Positions 26,635 through 35,485 of a DNA stretch of 64,000 nt are shown in pieces; the stretch's first letter is position 1, and every line of letters begins with the position of its first letter. Source of the stretch: Bacteroidota bacterium (GTDB lineage: Bacteria; Bacteroidota; Bacteroidia; Flavobacteriales; Flavobacteriaceae); contig JAHJTN010000006.1 of the NCBI GenBank assembly GCA_018829465.1, positions 62,001 through 126,000 of the forward strand, read 5' to 3'. A program made the translations under genes and the position numbers. The notes under the pieces were generated by a model. The model saw only the letters and a list, made by a program, of their open reading frames with translations, ran no database searches and was not told where the DNA came from.

Positions 26635-27672
26635 ATGAAATATACGACACTCCCAAAAACAGATATCAAAGTCAGTAAAATTTGTTTGGGCACCATGACG
26701 TGGGGCCAGCAAAATTCTGAAGCAGAAGGCCACCAACAACTGGACTATGCCATAGACCAAGGTATTAACTTTATTGATACTGCCGAACTCTATTCTGTAC
26801 CTGCACGTGCCGAAACCCACGGCTCTACAGAAAAAATTATAGGAACTTGGCTCAAAAAAACAGCCAAGCGAAAAGAGGTAGTTTTGGCAACCAAAGTGAC
26901 CGGCCCCAATCCCAATTTGAAATTTATACGCGAAAATTTGGGTTTTTCTAAAGAAGCCGTCACCCAGGCACTTCACAACAGCCTGCAACGCCTGCAAACC
27001 GATTATATAGATCTGTATCAACTACACTGGCCGGAACGCAAGGCTAATTTTTTCGGAAAATTGGGCTTCGAGTACGATGGCCAAGATGCATGGGAAGACA
27101 ACATACACGAGGTGTTGGAAATGCTGCAAGGCTTTGTCAAGCAAGGGAAAGTTCGCCACATAGGCATTTCCAACGAAACGCCTTGGGGAACCATGCGGTT
27201 TTTGGAAGAAAGCAAAAAACACCAACTGCCCCGAATTCGGACAGTTCAAAACCCCTACTCTTTACTCAACCGAACCTACGAAGTGGGCTTGGCCGAAATT
27301 TCGATGCGTGAAGAGGTTGGACTGCTCGCCTACTCCCCACTCGGATTTGGAATTCTCTCGGGCAAATACCTAAACGGAAGTCCCGAAAACGGCCGCGTTA
27401 GTCTGTTCCCAAATTTGTCGCGCTACAGCGGCCCACTCAGCACCGAAGCCACCAAACGATACAAAAAAGTAGCAGACGAAAATGGCCTGAGTTTGGCGCA
27501 AATGGCATTGGCTTTTGTAAACCAACAAGCCTTCTTGACTGCAAATATCATTGGTGCAACCTCCATGGAACAACTCAGGGAAAACATCGGCAGTATTGAA
27601 GTTGAACTCACTCCCGAAACCCTGCAAGCTATTGATCAAATTCATCATCAAATTCCAAATCCGGCGCCCTAA
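26635..27672 (+). CDS. Aldo/keto reductase, Tas-like
   Basis: NADPH-dependent oxidoreductase with a TIM barrel. 345 residues, close in layout to E. coli Tas. Catalytic tetrad: Asp and Tyr in FIDTAELYSVP (~47-57), Lys in LATKVTGP (~84), His in LYQLHWPERK (~123-132). The cofactor site is GISNETPWG (~178-186) and the C-terminal part GATSMEQLRENI. The substrate is unknown. A fragment of the hairpin repeat family lies immediately before its ATG. It precedes the hybrid histidine kinase in the same direction, but a 231-nt gap with its own promoter separates them. Confidence 0.92.
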   Translation: MKYTTLPKTDIKVSKICLGTMTWGQQNSEAEGHQQLDYAIDQGINFIDTAELYSVPARAETHGSTEKIIGTWLKKTAKRKEVVLATKVTGPNPNLKFIRENLGFSKEAVTQALHNSLQRLQTDYIDLYQLHWPERKANFFGKLGFEYDGQDAWEDNIHEVLEMLQGFVKQGKVRHIGISNETPWGTMRFLEESKKHQLPRIRTVQNPYSLLNRTYEVGLAEISMREEVGLLAYSPLGFGILSGKYLNGSPENGRVSLFPNLSRYSGPLSTEATKRYKKVADENGLSLAQMALAFVNQQAFLTANIIGATSMEQLRENIGSIEVELTPETLQAIDQIHHQIPNPAP

Positions 27673-27783
27673 TTTTGTAAGCGAATCTATCGAACCGAGT
27701 AGAAAGCAATTCTCAACTGCGGTTGACCAAACCCAAATTCTCCAGCATTTAAAAAGAACATATTAACACATCCACTCCAAAAT

Positions 27784-27800
27784 ATTTCCAATTTGGAAAT
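27784..27800. promoter_or_regulatory. 17-nt palindrome upstream of the histidine kinase
   Basis: ATTTCCAA, T, TTGGAAAT: a perfect dyad 104 nt before the kinase start. It could be an operator; no family is recognised. Confidence 0.4.
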
Positions 27801-27872
27801 CTCTATTTTTTAAATCCTAGCCGCTTTAGGGCTCAATCTTTTAATCAAGTTTTCAGTTTTTGGATAAGCTTT

Positions 27873-27900
27873 TTTGGCATACAAAGTTTTGCTACATTTA
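27873..27900 (+). promoter_or_regulatory. Promoter of the hybrid histidine kinase, abutting the ATG
   Basis: A TTTTGG at the -33 position, ~17 nt spacing, then TACATTTA (27893-27900). The element ends 3 nt before the ATG at 27904, so the mRNA would begin at or inside the start codon. It also argues against the upstream start at 27874. Confidence 0.55.
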
Positions 27901-27903
27901 GCT

Positions 27904-30354
27904 ATGCAAATTTCCAGATTTCAAATCACCTTGAAAGTTTTGCTCGGCTATGCCGCCGTCGTTGTTTTGGCCATTGTTGCCGGTTGGTATTTGTATGCGG
28001 AAACTAAGAAATTTTTGTCCTTGCAAAATGCCTCTTTGGCAGATCAAAACAAAGCTTTTTTTATCAGTGGATTGTTGTCTCAATTATATAAAAATGAGAG
28101 TTATGCCAGACTAGCCGTTAGGGCAACAGACAACGAGGCTTTTGATTCCTTTTTGGCACAAAACGAACGACTCATCACCAAAACAGATTCGCTAAAGTTG
28201 ATTGTTACGGATACCAATCAAATAGTGCTCATCGACAGCACAAAAGTGCTCTTGCGAAAAAAAGCAACAAACTTTAAGGAATTGCGGACAATCTATACAA
28301 ACAACAATGCCGATTTTTACCTACAATCTGCCATTGAAAAACTTTCGGATATTGAATCCGCACTGGGAAAAGTAAACATAGAAGATTTCAGAAAAAATCC
28401 CGAAAAACTATCCAGCCGTGAACGAGTGTTGATGAACGAAATTGTTTTGCTACTCAACAAAAACAGACCGCCCAGTAGCACGCGCAAACTCGACGAGAAG
28501 ACGATAGATTCGATAGTAGTGGCGACCAAACAGTTGCTGACACGCGTTAAAAATGACGCAGCCACCCAACGTGAAATTCTATACAGTGCTGAAAATGCAC
28601 TTTGGGAAAATGACAATATTATTTCCGGACAAATTCAACTCATCCTCAACAGCCTTGAAACAAATATCTACGAAAGCTACGCCCAGTTGGCAAAGAAAAG
28701 AGACTATTTGCTCCGACAAAATATCACACTCTTGTCCCTTACGGCCATCGTGGGTGTTTTTGTGGCACTGATTTTTTCCTTTCTGGTTTTGCAAGATTTT
28801 TTTGAAAGCCAAAAACTTCGCAAAAAGCTCGAAAAATCGAACAAACGCACCGTCCATTTACTCCAAAACCGAGAACAACTGCTCGCCACTGTGAGCCACG
28901 ATTTGCGATCGCCACTCAGCGGCATTTTGGGTTATACAGACCTCCTCAACCAAACCGGCTTGTCTAAAAAACAAGCTTATTATGCAGGAAATATAAAGCA
29001 ATCTGCAGACTATGTACACAAATTGGCAAACGACTTGCTCGACTTTTCCCGCTTAGAAAACCAAAAAATAGTTTTGGTCAAAAACCGATTTTCCATTCGT
29101 CAAACTTTAGAAGAATTGACAGAAAATATACGCCCGATGCTGGCCTCCAAAGCAGTGGATCTCTTACTTGAATTTGCCGAAGAAGTACCGCCTATTTTAC
29201 TGGGTGATGCTTTTCGCATCAAGCAAATTTTGAGCAATTTGTTGGGCAATGCCTGCAAGTTTACAGAAACGGGTCATATAAAAGTTTTGGTGCGGACAAA
29301 ACTTAATGACACGGAACAATCTCTGTTGGAAATTGCTGTTTCTGACACGGGTATTGGGATGGATTCACATACCCAAACTCAAATTTTTAGGGAGTTTACC
29401 CAAGCCAAAGGTATAGAGGAAAAGTTTGGCGGCGCCGGGTTGGGGCTCACCATTTCCAAACGGCTGACAGAACTCATGCAAGGCACGCTTACGCTAGAGA
29501 GCAAACCCGGCCAAGGAAGCACTTTCACACTGCGCATTCCCTTGGAAATTCCGAAGGAATATCAAAACTCATCCAAGTCATCAGAAACTAAAACATCAAA
29601 TCTGCGCATCGTAGTTGTGGATGATGATGCGGCTTTGCTCCAACTCACCACTGAAATATTGCATGGGCAACATTTTGATGTAGTAAGCTTTCAAAATGCC
29701 GAAAAAGCACTCGCCTTTTTGAAGCAAAATCATTTTGATGCGCTGATTACAGATATAGAAATGCCTGAAAAAAGCGGTTGGGATTTGGTGAAAATCATCC
29801 AAAGTGACAAGTCGTATGCTTATAAAAACCAACCGCTGATTGCCATCACTGGACGCGTTGATATTCCTGAGGAAAAATATCTTGAAGTTGGTTTCCATCG
29901 TGTTTTGTACAAACCTTTTAGTTCGGAAAACCTCCTACTGCTGCTACAACCGTATTTTTCGTCAATTAAAATCAGCACAAAAACATCTGAAAAAATGCAA
30001 GTTTTGCCTCGAAAAAACAATTTATTTTCGTTGCAAAAACTCCATTCCTTTTTGCAAGATCATACAGCTGTAAAAGAAGTCTTGCAAGTTTTCTTGACAG
30101 AAACTGCTTCAAACATGTGTAAGTTGCAAGAAAGCATAGAAACCAAAAACACCAAAGCATTGCAGCAGACCGCACATAAAATGTTACCTATGTTCAAACA
30201 GCTTGACGCAGCAGAAGCCGTGACCATACTAACGGCTTTTGAGGCAAAAGACCCTCCTCTTTCTGAGACCGAGTGCCTTCAGAAATTTGAGGCGTTGCAA
30301 GCCTTAGTTCAGGAAATCTGTCAAGCGCTTCAAAAGGTCACCGAAAAAACCTAA
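27904..30354 (+). CDS. Membrane hybrid sensor histidine kinase with receiver and Hpt domains
   Basis: 816 residues from the ATG at 27904 (MQISRFQITLKVLLG). Layout: membrane helix ~9-31, extracytoplasmic sensor ~32-273, membrane helix ~275-298, HisKA with phospho-His in SHDLRSPLSG (~331), HATPase with NLLGNACKF, DTGIGM and GGAGLGLT, receiver with Asp in LITDIEMPEKSGWD (~616), and an Hpt domain with His in QQTAHKMLP (~758). All phosphorelay residues are present. The signal is unknown. Its stop lies 2 nt from that of the convergent NtrC-type regulator, the likely output partner through the Hpt domain. Confidence 0.92.
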   Translation: MQISRFQITLKVLLGYAAVVVLAIVAGWYLYAETKKFLSLQNASLADQNKAFFISGLLSQLYKNESYARLAVRATDNEAFDSFLAQNERLITKTDSLKLIVTDTNQIVLIDSTKVLLRKKATNFKELRTIYTNNNADFYLQSAIEKLSDIESALGKVNIEDFRKNPEKLSSRERVLMNEIVLLLNKNRPPSSTRKLDEKTIDSIVVATKQLLTRVKNDAATQREILYSAENALWENDNIISGQIQLILNSLETNIYESYAQLAKKRDYLLRQNITLLSLTAIVGVFVALIFSFLVLQDFFESQKLRKKLEKSNKRTVHLLQNREQLLATVSHDLRSPLSGILGYTDLLNQTGLSKKQAYYAGNIKQSADYVHKLANDLLDFSRLENQKIVLVKNRFSIRQTLEELTENIRPMLASKAVDLLLEFAEEVPPILLGDAFRIKQILSNLLGNACKFTETGHIKVLVRTKLNDTEQSLLEIAVSDTGIGMDSHTQTQIFREFTQAKGIEEKFGGAGLGLTISKRLTELMQGTLTLESKPGQGSTFTLRIPLEIPKEYQNSSKSSETKTSNLRIVVVDDDAALLQLTTEILHGQHFDVVSFQNAEKALAFLKQNHFDALITDIEMPEKSGWDLVKIIQSDKSYAYKNQPLIAITGRVDIPEEKYLEVGFHRVLYKPFSSENLLLLLQPYFSSIKISTKTSEKMQVLPRKNNLFSLQKLHSFLQDHTAVKEVLQVFLTETASNMCKLQESIETKNTKALQQTAHKMLPMFKQLDAAEAVTILTAFEAKDPPLSETECLQKFEALQALVQEICQALQKVTEKT

Positions 30355-30356
30355 TC

Positions 30357-31691
30357 TTATTCCAAACCAAATTTTTTGAGCTTGTTGTACAGGGTTTTTC
30401 TGCTGATATTTAAAATTTCAGCGGCTTTGGTTTTGTTGAATTGCACTTGCTTCAATACCTCAACAATTTGCTGTTTTTCGGTAGATTTTAAGGTCAGCGT
30501 GGTGTCGTGAAAGTCGTTTTGGGATTCCGTGATTTCGAAGGGCAATACCGTTTTTGGGATATAATCTTCTTGGGTAAGTAAAGCAGCGCGCTTGATGACA
30601 TTTTGCAATTCTCTCAAATTGCCCGGCCAGTGATAGGCCATAAAAATACTGTAAACTTCCGGCGAAAAACCGATAATTTCTTTTTGCAATTGCTCATTTG
30701 CCTTTTCCAAAAAGTATTCTGCAAAAGCCATCAAATCTTCACGCCTTTCTACCAGCCTTGGGATATGAATGGAAAATTCGTTGAGCCTGTGGTACAAATC
30801 CTCTCTGAAAGTTCCTTGCCTGACTGCTTCGCGCAAATCGTCGTTGGTAGCTACAATAAGCCGGATATCTACTTCAATTTCGCGATTGCTCCCCACCGGT
30901 TTTATTTTCCTCTCTTGCAGGGCGCGGAGCAATTGTACTTGGTTATCATAAGATAGATTGCCGATTTCGTCCAGAAATAAGGTGCCGTTGTTGGCGGCTT
31001 CAAAATAGCCAACTTTGTCATTTACGGCACCTGTGAACGAGCCTTTGAGATGCCCGAAAAATTCGCTGGCCGCTATTTCTTTGGGAATGGCACCACAATC
31101 AACAGGCACAAAAGATTTTGAAGCCCTGTTACTCTGCCGGTGAATGGCTTTGGCAATCACCTCTTTGCCCGTACCGCTTTCGCCGGTAAGCAGCACAGAA
31201 AAATCTGTAGGTGCTACCATGCCAATGTGCTGATACAATCTTTTTGACACTTCACTAATCTGGGATACAAACAAGTCAGCTTGCTGTGTGGAAGTTTGCT
31301 TCTTGTCGATTGTAACAGCTTTGCTTTCACCGGCAGACTGTAGCGCCTTGTCTAAGATCAACAATATTTCTTCTTGGTTGAGCGGTTTTGAGATATAATC
31401 ATACGCGCCGTCTTTAATGGCCTTAACGGCTTTAGAAATTTCACTGTAACCCGTCATCATCACAACAGGGGTTTCGGGTGATTTTTTTTTGATTTTAACG
31501 AGCAATTCCAGCCCGTCAGCATCCGGCAGGCGAACGTCTGACAAAACCAAATCAAAACGATTCAATGCAACTTTCTTAAGTGCTTCCAATCCGGAATAAG
31601 CCGTTTCAACCTCGTATTTATTTTTGATTAAAAAACGCTCCAGCATCCTGCAAAATGCGACATCGTCTTCTATAATAAGAATAGTGGGCAT
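30357..31691 (-). CDS. Sigma-54-dependent response regulator (NtrC family)
   Basis: 444 residues. Receiver domain with phospho-Asp52 (LVLSDVRLPDADG) and Lys102, AAA+ domain with Walker A GESGTGKE (170-177), the sigma-54 contact loop GSFTGA (217-222, a variant of GAFTGA) and Walker B GTLFLDEIG, then a Fis-type HTH (~410-444, NKTKAAEILNISRKTLYNKL). It activates RpoN promoters when phosphorylated, probably by the kinase encoded tail-to-tail next to it. The targets are not evident. Its promoter is at 31710-31717, leaving a leader of about 13 nt. Confidence 0.93.
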   Translation of the reverse strand: MPTILIIEDDVAFCRMLERFLIKNKYEVETAYSGLEALKKVALNRFDLVLSDVRLPDADGLELLVKIKKKSPETPVVMMTGYSEISKAVKAIKDGAYDYISKPLNQEEILLILDKALQSAGESKAVTIDKKQTSTQQADLFVSQISEVSKRLYQHIGMVAPTDFSVLLTGESGTGKEVIAKAIHRQSNRASKSFVPVDCGAIPKEIAASEFFGHLKGSFTGAVNDKVGYFEAANNGTLFLDEIGNLSYDNQVQLLRALQERKIKPVGSNREIEVDIRLIVATNDDLREAVRQGTFREDLYHRLNEFSIHIPRLVERREDLMAFAEYFLEKANEQLQKEIIGFSPEVYSIFMAYHWPGNLRELQNVIKRAALLTQEDYIPKTVLPFEITESQNDFHDTTLTLKSTEKQQIVEVLKQVQFNKTKAAEILNISRKTLYNKLKKFGLE

Positions 31692-31709
31692 AAGATAAAG
31701 CTAGTCAAA

Positions 31710-31717
31710 CAAAGATA
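31710..31717 (-). promoter_or_regulatory. -7 element of the NtrC-type regulator
   Basis: TATCTTTG on the minus strand, 18 nt before the ATG, with TTGTTG about 13-16 nt upstream as a weak -33. Confidence 0.5.
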
Positions 31718-31937
31718 TAAAAGGAATGCAACAATTTAACAAAAAATCAGAATATACAAAATCACACAACCCAATCCAACCAAAACCAAATGCTGAGCGC
31801 ACGGAAAAATCGGTTGCCGACACCTTATTCACCTTATTCCGGTGCAAACCATGCATAAAAAAAGTCTAATTCATTTCAAAAATAAAGCTTTATAAGCCCA
31901 AAACATTTTTTAAACATAGATATTTTCTAATCATATT

Positions 31938-31967
31938 ATAAAAAAAGGCGAACCGAAGTTCGCCCTT
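31938..31967 (-). terminator. Terminator of the OmpA-like gene with a UUCG tetraloop
   Basis: On the minus strand GGCGAAC, TTCG, GTTCGCC (31964-31947) followed by T7. The loop is the extra-stable cUUCGg tetraloop. Confidence 0.92.
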
Positions 31968-32016
31968 TCGCATCATATATAGTTGTTAGTCAGGAATTCT
32001 TTATAATTGCTTGGGG

Positions 32017-32835
32017 CTACAACATAGAGAAAAACTTATCCAAATCGGGAATAATTACAATGCGAGTACGTCTGTTTTTGGCGCGATCTTCATCAGTTTC
32101 GTTTCCGGCTATCGGATGAAAGCTGCCTCGTCCGGCTGCGATGAGCTGCGACGGATTCACACCAAATTTTTCTTGTAAAGTTCGGATAATCGCGGTTGAT
32201 CTTTCTACGCTCAAATCCCAGTTGTCTTTGACATACGAACCCGGTTTGACCGTTTGCGCGTCTGTATGGCCTTCCACCATAACTTCCATACTCGGTTCTG
32301 AATTGATTACATCTGCAAGTTTTTGGAGCAATCCGTCTGCTTTGTCGCTCACGCGATAGCTACCACTTTTAAACAAAAGTTTGTCTGATATGGTAATCAT
32401 CACCACCGTTTTATCAATATCAATCTGCACGTCTTCATCATCTGTGTTACTGCTTATAGATTGTTTGATATTGTAGGAAACGGCCAAGTTTACAGAATCT
32501 TCAAGGGTTTGGGCTTTGGCCAATTCGTTTGGATCTACTTTGCCTAGGGTGTTTCTCATGTTCTCTTTGAGTTTGTTGGAGACCACCGTGTTGCCAACTT
32601 GTTGCAATTGCGCATCATTGGTTTCACGCAATGAGTTAATTTTGGCGTTGTACTCCACCACACGAGCTTCAATTTTGGCAAACTTTGCTTCGAGTTCTTC
32701 TTTTTCAACCGTGGTTTTTTGAAGTTCGCTACGGGTGTTTTGCAAATCACTTTCCAAAGCCAGGTATTTCTTTTTGGAAACACAAGCGGTGAAAACAAAG
32801 GCAGTGGCCAAAGCCAATAAAAAAACTTTTTTCAT
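32017..32835 (-). CDS. OmpA-family peptidoglycan-binding lipoprotein
   Basis: 272 residues from the ATG at 32835 (an ATG two codons upstream, 32841, is equally possible). Signal peptide with lipobox VFTAC (~18), a coiled-coil stretch (~28-75, LESDLQNTRSELQKTTVEK), and an OmpA_C domain (~130-265) with VEGHTDAQTV and the NRRTRI motif (~253) that binds diaminopimelate in peptidoglycan. No N-terminal beta barrel, so it is a periplasmic tether rather than a porin. It has a strong terminator downstream. A possible small gene ends 20 nt upstream. Confidence 0.92.
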   Translation of the reverse strand: MKKVFLLALATAFVFTACVSKKKYLALESDLQNTRSELQKTTVEKEELEAKFAKIEARVVEYNAKINSLRETNDAQLQQVGNTVVSNKLKENMRNTLGKVDPNELAKAQTLEDSVNLAVSYNIKQSISSNTDDEDVQIDIDKTVVMITISDKLLFKSGSYRVSDKADGLLQKLADVINSEPSMEVMVEGHTDAQTVKPGSYVKDNWDLSVERSTAIIRTLQEKFGVNPSQLIAAGRGSFHPIAGNETDEDRAKNRRTRIVIIPDLDKFFSML

Positions 32836-32855
32836 GTTCATAGGTTTTAATTCAA

Positions 32856-32996
32856 TTAATAATTTGGTTCTAATTGTTCCGTTTTTTCGGGTTGAAAGAC
32901 CAAATCCATAATACCGTCATAAATGAGCGGCAAATCGAAATTGATTTTTTGAAGCCCTTCGTAAAAAACGTAACTGATAGTGTAGGGTATGTTCAT
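32856..32996 (-). CDS. Possible 46-residue protein upstream of the OmpA-like gene
   Basis: A short open frame, MNIPYTISYVFYEGLQKINF onward, ending 14-20 nt before the OmpA-like start and on the same strand. The residue composition looks protein-like (acidic C-terminus, no low-complexity), but it matches no family I know and has no clear ribosome site. It may be a real small gene or chance. Confidence 0.3.
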   Translation of the reverse strand: MNIPYTISYVFYEGLQKINFDLPLIYDGIMDLVFQPEKTEQLEPNY

Positions 32997-33324
32997 AACA
33001 ACTTTTTTTGAAATTACACAAAGAGAAAAGCGTACCAAAAAACAAGTTGACACTTCATTTATCGAAAGTTGTTGACATGCTGCGCTTTGGAAAAAAACAC
33101 TGTTTTAGCTAAAACACAAACTGTGTAAATGCGTGCATATATGGGCGAACAAAATGGGTAAAATAGGGTTGAAAAGGCAGAAAGACTTCAACTTAAAAAT
33201 GATACAGAACGTACATTTTAAGACAAAAAAGGAATACTTATTATAAGCCAAATGATTGCAAGGATTCAAACAATTGTTTTAATTTTTACCGGACGACAAT
33301 GATTATTAAGTATAGCGATTAATT
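32997..33324. other. 328-nt intergenic region with a 16-nt palindrome
   Basis: AT-rich region without a coding frame. The notable element is TGTTTTAGCTAAAACA (33101-33116), a perfect 16-nt palindrome that could be an operator for the downstream minus-strand genes. Confidence 0.5.
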
Positions 33325-34869
33325 TTATAAAGCCTGATGAGCCGGCTTGAACAAGTCGTTAACCGTTTTTACGGGATTGAAAGTAATTAGCGGCACTTCT
33401 ACAAATACGGTATTCCAGTTTGCCATGCCGCCATTCCACAAACCGGGCAATTCCAGTGCCCTAACGGGCAAACCGTTGTAGCTTTTTTGGCTGATAAAAA
33501 CAGCATCCCTATCTACAAAGGCCCGCAAATCAAATTTACGACCTTTGTAGTCGTACACCGCACACACCAAATCAACCGGATTGAAGTGCGTGGAAGATTT
33601 AAGGATTTCTTCTTGGTGGGTGTCATCTAAATTCACTTGAGCCGACTCTACGATCTGCAATGAAACATCTCCGGAAGTTGAACGTACCCAAAATGGGCCA
33701 CCGCCGGGCTCGCCCTCGTTGCGAACCATTCCGCAAATCCTAAGCGGCCGGTGTAACTTATTTCTGTAAAAGAGCAAGCGATCTGATACGTTATAAGTAT
33801 CAAAATTTTCGGGCAGTTTGATGCAGAGCAATTTTTTTAAAAACGTTTGCAAGACATGTTCATCTACCTCGTTTTCGTCTAATTTTTTGATCCATTCAAA
33901 TATGTGCTTCTGAACAGAAAACGCATATCCTGCCAACATTTTTTTGTAAAAGCAAACCTCCTCTTGCATGGATTGCACCACAATGTTATCGATGTTTTTG
34001 ATGAAAATAAAATCTTCGGTGATGTCGTTTAAGTTTTCAATCAAAGCTCCGTGTCCGCCCGGCCTAAAGACCAACGCGCCATGCGGGTCGCGAAAGAGGT
34101 TGTTCTGAAGATCGACCGTTATGGTATCTGTTTTGCTTTTTTGATATGAATAATCTATTTGGAATTTGACATCTGATTTTTTGGAAACTACCGGTGTTCG
34201 GGCTGCCGAAAGGGATTTAAAGCCTTCAATGTGTTCTTCAGAAATCGTGAAATGCAAATGCGCCACACGGTGGTTTGTAGCATAGGAAACAGCTTCTAGC
34301 AAGTGGGCTTCGAACGGGGTTGTCAACCTGTTTTTATAAGCGTGAAAAGGAATCAACGCCTTGGGTTTGTTTTTGTAGGCAAAAGGCTCTTGGTAGAGCA
34401 TGGTTTTGATAAAAAGTATATTTTTTTGGTCTTTGCTCAATTTGTCAAAATCCTGGTTGTTCTCTCTTAAATAGGCGTCAATCTTTTTAAAGAAAGGCAG
34501 TTTTTCCATACCTACCAAGAAGGTTTGCAGGGCTTTGGCTTTGTTGTAATTGATATATGCATTAATCGATTGGTTTTCGGCATCATAAGCAAGCAAAAAT
34601 TCATTTAAAAATTTAAACATTCTCGTGGCAGCTCCCGAAGCCGGAATAAATTTTCGCAGGGTGAAATGTGATTTATGCGAATCAAAATAACCGGCGTACA
34701 TGTGTTCTTGCTCGCTGTCAAATTGAACGATTCCGTCGGCAACCTTTGCGGGTTTTTCCAATTGCGCAAAGCGTTGACCTCTTTCAAAAAAAAGAAATTG
34801 TTGCTTCATTTGCTCTAAAGAAATCCCGTGAGATTCCATTTGAAGTATGTCTGCTTTGGATAAAATCAT
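33325..34869 (-). CDS. DUF4301 family protein
   Basis: 514 residues from the ATG at 34869 (MILSKADILQMESHGIS); the frame is open to 34911 but the family begins at the later ATG. It matches the Bacteroidota family DUF4301 in length and in segments such as PASGAATRMFKFL (~77), HGALIENLNDI (~310) and VRNEGEPGGGPFWV (~393). The function is not established; the GAATRM and GEPGGGPF stretches hint at nucleotide or sugar-phosphate binding. It is the third gene after pnuC and the NadR-like kinase, 52 nt downstream of the latter, so it may be in the same transcript. Confidence 0.85.
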   Translation of the reverse strand: MILSKADILQMESHGISLEQMKQQFLFFERGQRFAQLEKPAKVADGIVQFDSEQEHMYAGYFDSHKSHFTLRKFIPASGAATRMFKFLNEFLLAYDAENQSINAYINYNKAKALQTFLVGMEKLPFFKKIDAYLRENNQDFDKLSKDQKNILFIKTMLYQEPFAYKNKPKALIPFHAYKNRLTTPFEAHLLEAVSYATNHRVAHLHFTISEEHIEGFKSLSAARTPVVSKKSDVKFQIDYSYQKSKTDTITVDLQNNLFRDPHGALVFRPGGHGALIENLNDITEDFIFIKNIDNIVVQSMQEEVCFYKKMLAGYAFSVQKHIFEWIKKLDENEVDEHVLQTFLKKLLCIKLPENFDTYNVSDRLLFYRNKLHRPLRICGMVRNEGEPGGGPFWVRSTSGDVSLQIVESAQVNLDDTHQEEILKSSTHFNPVDLVCAVYDYKGRKFDLRAFVDRDAVFISQKSYNGLPVRALELPGLWNGGMANWNTVFVEVPLITFNPVKTVNDLFKPAHQAL

Positions 34870-34921
34870 AGGGCGATTTTTGTCGAATCTTTGTGCATTC
34901 GGATGAACCAATATTTTGAGC

Positions 34922-35485
34922 TTATTTTTTGGATACTAACTTGTCGATGACTCGGGTAGCGGCTTCTAACCTTTGTCGTTGGTCTCCGCGAAGCAACACA
35001 TAATTTCTGTTATACTTTTCTAAATTTTCTTGAAAAAACGCAAACATTTCAGCGCGTTGGTTGGGTCTGTCGCGCAAATCATCGGGTTCCCAAGGAACGT
35101 CAATGTAGGTCAACAAGTACAAATCGTAGTGGTGGTGCGGGATGGCCTGAAGCAATTCGGATGGACAATCATTGTAATAGGCTTGAGAATAAACGGCCGT
35201 TTCGAGTAGATCGGTATCGCAAAACAAGATTTCATCAGCTTTTTCAGCCTTGCTGTTTTCAAGCCTCATTTGGCCGATAGCGATGGGAAGTATGTCAGAA
35301 AACTCGCAGATAATACCGGTTTTATTCCATTTTTTCTGTAAATACTCTCGTGCAAATTCGGGCACCCAATCCGTTTGATAGTGCGAGGCCAATTGGCGAG
35401 ACAAAGTGGTTTTGCCGGTCGATTCCGGACCAAATAAAACTACTTTGAAGCAGTTTGAAGGTGCTTGTCTAAGTTTCTCTTCCAT
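34922..35485 (-). CDS. NadR-like ribosylnicotinamide kinase (AAA_28 ATPase)
   Basis: 187 residues from the ATG at 35485 (MEEKLRQAPSNC). Walker A FGPESTGKTTL (~21-31) and the EFAREYL motif (~47) are those of the kinase domain of NadR, which phosphorylates nicotinamide riboside to NMN. There is no HIGH-type adenylyltransferase domain, so only the kinase step is encoded. The start lies 46 nt inside the end of pnuC, so the two genes are translationally coupled and the transporter supplies the substrate: a salvage route to NAD. The linkage makes the assignment firmer than the sequence alone. Confidence 0.85.
   Translation of the reverse strand: MEEKLRQAPSNCFKVVLFGPESTGKTTLSRQLASHYQTDWVPEFAREYLQKKWNKTGIICEFSDILPIAIGQMRLENSKAEKADEILFCDTDLLETAVYSQAYYNDCPSELLQAIPHHHYDLYLLTYIDVPWEPDDLRDRPNQRAEMFAFFQENLEKYNRNYVLLRGDQRQRLEAATRVIDKLVSKK

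Larger units (their letters stand above)
31692..32016. other. 325-nt intergenic region, regulator to OmpA-like gene
   Basis: Holds the promoter of the response regulator at one end and the terminator of the OmpA-like gene at the other. The middle is AT-rich with no coding frame or repeat recognised. Confidence 0.6.

Noticed and set aside
27874-27903. Upstream start (MAYKVLLHLA) for the histidine kinase
   Set aside because: It lies on the promoter elements; the ATG at 27904 directly follows the -7 element and gives a normal membrane N-terminus.
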